Assembly: GCF_042477335.2 (NCBI RefSeq)
Contig: NC_091248.1
Coordinates: 120,922,501 to 120,986,500 of the forward strand
Direction: 5' to 3'
DNA length: 64,000 nt
Source of the DNA: Ovis canadensis
Lineage: Eukaryota > Chordata > Mammalia > Artiodactyla > Bovidae
Positions within the stretch are counted from its first letter, which is position 1. Each line of letters begins with the position of its first letter. Position numbers and translations under genes: made by a program. The notes beneath the pieces were generated by a model that saw nothing but the letters and a program-made list of their open reading frames with translations, made no database searches and was not told the origin of the DNA. Positions 58,720-64,000 of this stretch are shown here, in pieces.

Positions 58720-58955
58720 TTACAGTTTTAGTTGCTCAGTCTAAGTCTGTTTCAGGCACTCAGTTGTGTCTGACTCTTTTGCAACCCTATGGACCCTGGC
58801 CCACCAGGCTCCTCTCTTCATGGGATTTTCCCAGAAAGAATACTGGAGTGGGTGCCAGTTCCTCTTCCAGGGGATCTTCCTGACCCAGGGACTGAACCCG
58901 TTTCCTTGCAGCGCCTGCATTGCAGATGGATTCTTTTACTGTTGAGACACTGGGG
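58720..58955 (-). repeat. Bov-tA SINE, possible orthologue of the SINE at 20.5 kb
   Basis: Reverse Bov-tA. It lies between the same two flanking blocks as the two-headed SINE in B, with matching orientation within the inverted repeat. Confidence 0.85.
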
Positions 58956-59555
58956 ATGGCAAATTAAGAGTAATTACTGGCGACAGTCTTGGCTTAGGCT
59001 GGGAGAATGAGTGTCTTAGTCCTGAAGCAGATCTGGACAATGATCACAGCCATATACTACAAGGGTATTTGGAGAGGACTTGGCAGGGAGACTGAACATG
59101 ACTTTGCGGTATGGAAGTATCTACAAGAGGGTGATAATTAAGTGGTATTTGACTCTAACTTGGCACAGCTGGATAAGAGATGGGATACACATTCTAGGAA
59201 GTGGAGTAGCATGTAACATTGCCCTTGAAGAACTGAAAGAATGTCAACATTTCTAGAAGCATAGGATGAAGGCTGAGTATCACCAGATGACATTATGAAA
59301 AAACATTTCTAGGAATCTTGCAGGGCTTTATAAGACTTGGGGTTTTGACCATAAGAAACAGAGAAGCTTTTAATCAGAGAAGAGACCCGATCTAGTCTGT
59401 GTTTTAAAACAACTCTCAGACTGCAGAAGAAGAGAAAGAAAGAGGGAAGCAAGGGTGGAATGAAAGTCATTTGTGGCAGTCAAGGAAGGACCATTTTCTC
59501 TATTCTTTCTTTAGTGGATAAGGTTCTTGCCCTTGAGTAATAATTGGATCTGTTC
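58956..59555 (-). repeat. L2-like block, arm C copy, to the end of the arm
   Basis: Inverse homology with 19,860-20,500 (GCAGGGCTTTATAAGACTTGG, AGACTGCAGAAG). The L2 assignment is weak; the paralogy is clear. Homology stops where the BovB tail begins. Confidence 0.6.
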
Positions 59556-59865
59556 TACTAACCAGTCCATCCTAAAGGAAATCAGTCCTGAATATTCATT
59601 GGAAAGACTGATGCTGAAACTGAAACTCCAATACTTTGGCCACCTGATGTGAAGAACTGACTCATTTGAAAAGACCCTGGTGCTGGGAAAGATTGAAGGC
59701 AGGAGGAGAAGGGGACGACAGAGCATGAGATGGTAAGATGGCATCACCGACTCAGTGGACCTGAGTTTAAGTAAACTCTGGCAGTTGGTAATGGACAGGG
59801 AAGCCTGGGATGCTGCAGTCCATAGGGTCGCAAAAGTCGGACACAACTGAGCAACTGAACTGAAA
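59556..59865 (+). repeat. BovB 3' tail at the end of arm C
   Basis: 310 bases of BovB 3' end (NQSILKEI-encoding region to GAACTGAACTGAA), at the point where arm C and fragment D meet. Confidence 0.9.
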
Positions 59866-60558
59866 TGACCTTTGTTCAGACTAATACTTCCTAAGTTCCA
59901 CTTCACTTCACACTCCAGGATGCCTGGCTGTAGATGAGTGACCACACCATTATGGTTATCTAAGTCATTAAGACCTTTTTTGTACAGTTCTGTGTATTCC
60001 TGCCACCTCTTCTTAATCTCTTCTGCTTCTGTTAGGTCCTTACCATTTGTCACCTTTATTGTGCTCTTTCTTACATGAAATGTACCCTTTGATAGCTTCA
60101 ATTTTCTTGAAGAGGTCTCTAGTCTTTTCCATTCTATTTTTTCCTTTATTATTATTATTTTTGCATTGTTCATTTAAGGAGACCCTCTTGTCTCTCCTTG
60201 CATTCTCTGGAATTCTGCATTCAGTTGAATATATCTTTCCCTTTCTCTATTGCTTTCACTTCTCTTCTTTCTTCAGCTATATCTAAGGCCTCCTCAGACA
60301 ACCACTTTGCCTTCTTACATTTCTTATTCTTTGGGATGGTTTTGAAGGGATTTGATTTAGGTCATACCTGAATGGTCTATTGGTTTTCCCTACCTTATTC
60401 ATTTTAAGGCTGAATTTTGCACTAAGGAGCTCATATTCTGAGACACAGTCAGCTCCAGGTTTTGTTTTTGCTGACTGTTTAGAGCTTCTCCATCTCCCCT
60501 GCAAAGAACATAATCTGATTTTAGTATTGACAGTCTGATGATGTCCATGAGTAGACTC
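59866..60558 (-). repeat. BovB fragment of duplicon D (paralogue of the BovB in C)
   Basis: Reverse BovB covering the endonuclease C-terminal region and linker. It shares its host junction and many private variants with 50,445-51,240. A deletion of about 130 bases joins NQIP to the region after TKTIPKNKK. It ends inside the element, without the 3' end. Confidence 0.88.
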
Positions 60559-60701
60559 TGTAACTACCTTGACCACAGTGTTTTATATTCTCATAAGAAA
60601 TGTATCAAAGTCTATTCTCCAGAATTCACATCAGAACAGTATTCCCAGAGGTTTCCTCTTTTCCAACCTGATGAATATGATACAGTTGATGACGGAGTAA
60701 T
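60559..60701 (+). other. Fragment D: host flank copied from the C-type unit
   Basis: 143 bases nearly identical to the complement of 50,300-50,444 in C and more distantly related to 10,050-10,190 in A and 23,350-23,470 in B. Sandwiched between two BovB fragments in the same orientation. Confidence 0.85.
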
Positions 60702-62095
60702 CATCTGGAAGTTGATGGTTCACATATTGCTGAACCCTGGCTTGGAGAATTTTGAGCATCACTTTACTAGCGTGTGAGATGAGTGCAATTGTGCAGTAGT
60801 TTGAGCATTCTTTGGCATTGCCTTTCTTTGGGATTGGAATGAAAACTGACCTTTTCCAGTCCTGTGGCCACTGCTGAGTTTTCCAAATTTGCTGGCATAT
60901 TGAGTACAGCACTTTCACAGCATCATCTTCCAGGATTTGAAATAGGTCAACTGGAATTCTATCACCTCCGTAGTGATGCTTCCTAAGGCCCACTTGACTT
61001 TACATTCCAGGATGTCTGGCTCTAGGTGAGTGATCACACCATCGTGATTATCTTGATCATGAAGATCTTTTTTGTACAGTTCTTCTGTGTATTCTTGTGA
61101 CCTCTTCTTCATGTCTTCTGCTTCTGTTAGTTCCCTACCATTTCTGTCCTTTATTGAGCCCATCTTTGCATGAAATGTTCCCTTGGTGTCTCTAATTTTC
61201 TTGAAGAGATCTCTAGTCTTTCCCATTTTATTGTTTTCCTCTATTTCTTTGCATTGATCACTGAGGAAGGCTTTCTTATCTCTCCTTGCTTTTCCTTGCA
61301 ACTCTGCATTCAGATGCTTATATCTTTCCTTTTTTCCTTTGATTTTGGCTTCTCTTCTTTTCACAGCTATTTGTAAGGCCTCCTGAGACAGCCATTTTGC
61401 CTTTTTGCATTTCTTTTCCATGAGGATGGTCTTGATTCTTGTCTCCTGTACAATGTCATGAACCTCCGTCCATAGTTCATCAGGCACTGTGTCTATCAGA
61501 TCTAGTCCCTTAAATCTATTTCTCATTGCCACTGTATAGTCATAAGGGATTTGACGTAGGTCATACCTGAATGGTCTGGTGGTTTTCCCCACTTCTTCAA
61601 TTTCAGTCTGAATTTCGCAATAAGGAGTTCATGATCTGAGCCATAGTCAGCTCTCAGTCTTGTTTTTGCTGACTGTATATAACTTCTCTATCCTTGGCTG
61701 CAAAGAATATAATCAATCTGATTTCGGTGTCAACCATCTGGTGATGTCCATATGTAGAGTCTTCTCTTCTATTGTAGGAAGAGGGTATTTGCTATGACCA
61801 GTGCGTTCTCTTGGCAGAACTCTTATTAGCCTTTGCCCTGCTTCTTTCTGTACTCCAAGGCCAAATTTGCCTGTTACTCCAGGTGTTTCTTGACTTCCTA
61901 CTTTTGCATTCCAGTCCCCTATAATGAAAAGGACATCTTTTCTGGGTGTTAGTTCTAGAAGGTCTTGTAGGTCTTCATAGAACTGTTCAACTTCAGCTTA
62001 TTCAGCGTTGGGTCAGGGCATAGACTTGGATTACCATGATATTGAATGGTTTGCCTTGGAAACAAACAGAGATCATTCTGTCGTTTTTGAGATTG
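60702..62095 (-). repeat. BovB LINE fragment lacking its 3' end
   Basis: Minus-strand BovB from the endonuclease (right) to the RT (left), stopping at the LQARVQQYVNHQLPDD region. A 225-codon linker frame (GKTTRPFRYDLRQIPYDYTV) is open. Loss of the 3' end is not expected from target-primed insertion and points to a later break or recombination. Confidence 0.88.
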
Positions 62096-62845
62096 CACTA
62101 TGCAAATGCCAGACTCCAAAACTAGGCCTACATTCAACACCCACCCCCAAACACACACACCCCCACCTCTTTATTTGTGCTTCTGGAGACCTAGGACGGA
62201 CCTCCATGCCTCTGGGTGTTAGTTTGAGCACATCCACTGTATTATACAAACCCCCAGGGGCTTCTTGCTTTCCTTGTCATTGCTATAAAGAGAAGCTGCT
62301 GAAACCTAGTTTCCCATACAGTCCAGTTCAGTTCTGAAACTCAGCAGGCCTTCTAAGATTAGAACAGGGTAGACAGAACCAGGTACACTCATCGTCTGAA
62401 ACAAGGGACAGCAAGTGAGCTGCTCATGTGGTTTCCCCCATAGAACTCATTCTCTGTTTCCAGCCCTACATCAACCACATTGCTGCCCTATGTTATTGGA
62501 TAAAAACAATGAGCATTAAATCATGGACTCAGCATAAGTCTTGGACACATTTTAGCTGTATGGGTCACTTGTCCCATCCTTAAGGGTCTCATATCTCCAT
62601 GTCAGACTCTAGGTGCCACAGATAGGAGTTCCACTAGTGGATGTTCTAAGAATCTCTCACTGCACTTAGGAACTAAGACTCATCACAGGGTCCAGGGATG
62701 GAACGAACAAGGAACAGTGCAAGAAAAGGACTGGGTTTAGATTCAGTCATAGCAGCTGTCAGAAGCTGGAAAAATCAAGGAGCATCCAGAGAGAGGCACA
62801 GTTCCAGCAACCTTCTGATTTTAGCCTCCTTAGGCCTGTAAGAGG
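62096..62845. other. Intergenic DNA, nothing recognised
   Basis: No repeat family recognised, apart from a short CA/C-rich run near 62,140-62,168. No paralogue elsewhere in the window. No credible gene. Confidence 0.45.
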
Positions 62846-63050
62846 ACTTCCCTGGTGACTCAATGGTAAAGAATCTATCTGCCAATGCAGGAGGCTCAGA
62901 TTTGATCTCTGGGTCAGGAATATCCCCTGGGGGAGGAAATGACAGCCCATTCCAGTGTTCTTGCTGGGAAATCCCATGGACAGAGGAGCCTGGAGGGCTA
63001 CAGTCCATGAGGTCACAAGAGTTGGACTTGATATCAAATAAGCAGCAACA
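62846..63050 (+). repeat. Bov-tA SINE
   Basis: Forward Bov-tA with a head of GGACTTCCCTGGTGACTCAA type. Flanking duplication not clear. Confidence 0.9.
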
Positions 63051-63088
63051 ACAAAGACCTGTATGATAAAAAATGTAGACATATAGAG

Positions 63089-63155
63089 TTTTTTTGTTTT
63101 TTTGTTTTTTTTTTTTTTTTCATCAGTCCTTCCAAAGAACACCCAGGACTGACCT
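63089..63155 (-). repeat. Poly-T tracts enclosing a 34-base BovB piece
   Basis: Two T tracts (A tracts on the minus strand) enclose about 34 bases of BovB (GGTCAGTCCTGGGTGTTC on the minus strand). It lies directly after the 3' end of the L1 to the right, as expected for a transduced 3' flank with a second poly(A). Confidence 0.7.
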
Positions 63156-64000
63156 TTTTTTTTTTTAATTTATTTTTTTAATTTTAAAATCTTTAATTCT
63201 TACATGCGTTCCCAAACATGACCCCCCCTCCCACCTCCCTCCCCACAACATCTCTCTGGGTCATCCCCATGCACCAGCCCCAAGCATGCTGCACCCTACG
63301 TCAGACATGGACTGGCGATTCAAGTCTTACATGATAGTATACATGTTAGAATTCCCATTCTCCCAAATCATCCCACCCTCTCCCTCTCCCTCTGAGACCA
63401 AAAGTCCGTTATACACATCTGTGTCTTTTTTCCTGACTTGCATACAGGGTCGTCATTGCCATCTTCCTAAATTCCATATATATGTGTTAGTATACTGTAT
63501 TGGTGTTTTTCTTTCTGGCTTACTTCACTCTGTATAATTGGCTCCAGTTTCATCCATCTCATCAGAACTGATTCAAATGAATTCTTTTTAACAGCTGAGT
63601 AATACTCCATTGTGTATATGTACCACAGCTTTCTTATCCATTCATCTGCTGATGGACATCTAGGTTGTTTCCATGTCCTGGCTATTATAAACAGTGCTGC
63701 GATGAACATTGGGGTACATGTGTCTCTTTCAATTCTGGTTTCCTCGGTGTGTATGCCCAGAAGTGGGATTGCTGGGTCATAAGGGAGTTCTATTTGCAAT
63801 TTTTTAAGGAATCTCCACACTGTTCTCCATAGTGGCTGTACTAGTTTGCATTCCCACCAACAGTGTAGGAGGGTTCCCTTTTCTCCACACCCTCTCCAGC
63901 ATTTATTGCTTGCAGATTTTTGGATCGCAGCCATTCTGACTGGTGTGAAGTGGTACCTCATTGTGGTTTTGATTTGCATTTCTCTAATAATGAGTGATGT
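63156..64000 (-). repeat. L1 LINE, 3' part, continues beyond the window
   Basis: Minus-strand L1 3' UTR and a 170-codon open ORF2 C-terminal frame ([33 protein letters not shown]). The frame appears uninterrupted in the visible part, so this copy looks younger than the L1 at 54.4 kb. Confidence 0.93.

Larger units (their letters stand above)
42840..59555 (-). other. Duplicon C: right arm of the large inverted repeat
   Basis: Inverse partner of 19,860-40,180. Reading from the right: L2-like block, flank, HAL1, MIR, receptor 3' flank, receptor pseudogene, intron, promoter region, old L1. It lacks the MaLR LTR and about 2.2 kb around it (one junction near 50,224), and carries private insertions: BovB (50.4 kb), L1 (54.4 kb) and several SINEs. 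Confidence 0.88.

Noticed and set aside
61170-61592. Long open BovB frames (for example 60,915-61,592, 10,168-10,824, 16,363-17,007) as functional genes
   Set aside because: They are recognisable pieces of the BovB endonuclease/RT polyprotein in truncated or broken elements.
1-64000. CRISPR arrays, operons, phage or bacterial mobile elements
   Set aside because: No direct-repeat/spacer arrays or bacterial gene organisation; all repeats are eukaryotic retroelements.

Overview
This is a window of ruminant (bovid) nuclear DNA. The evidence is the dense, mutually nested BovB (RTE) LINE fragments, BovB-derived ART2A/Bov-A pieces, tRNA-Glu-headed Bov-tA SINEs and CTG-headed Bov-A2 SINEs on both strands, on an older layer of HAL1/L1, L2, MIR and MaLR LTR. 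Only one protein-coding gene family is present: an OR9A-type class II olfactory receptor, with one long but altered copy (31,692-32,768, minus) and one copy with a single nonsense codon (47,831-48,772, plus). Nearly all other long reading frames are LINE or SINE reading frames.

The main result is the architecture, found by aligning the window to itself by eye. Duplicon B (about 19,860-40,180) and duplicon C (about 42,840-59,555) are the two arms of a large inverted repeat, with a spacer of about 2.7 kb near 41.5 kb that is mostly BovB. Each arm holds one OR9A copy with the same flanking layout. A third copy, duplicon A (about 7,131-18,763), lies in direct orientation to B but has lost the receptor: the missing part is replaced exactly by a BovB element with a 5' inversion (14,527-17,962). 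A fourth scrap, D (59,866-60,701), repeats a host/BovB junction found in C.

Layout: 1-6,660 low-information DNA with scattered BovB/SINE/L1; 7,131-18,763 duplicon A; 18,975-19,859 linker; 19,860-40,180 arm B, including the receptor gene and a four-element nest at 36.9-39.2 kb; 40,181-42,839 spacer; 42,840-59,555 arm C, including the receptor pseudogene and a 3.2-kb L1; 59,556-62,095 BovB fragments with D; 62,096-64,000 linker, SINE and the 3' part of an L1 running off the window.

Both receptor copies keep the same splice acceptor 29 nt before the ATG, the same strong donor 1.6-1.7 kb upstream, and, upstream of that, an O/E(EBF)-like site and a TAATTA homeodomain-like site. This suggests a two-exon olfactory receptor unit copied together with its promoter. 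The B copy has lost one base near the C-terminus, which replaces the normal tail by 53 residues, and has DHY instead of DRY. The C copy has TGA instead of the TGC for Cys169. All alignments were made by eye; identities are estimates and repeat subfamily names need RepeatMasker.
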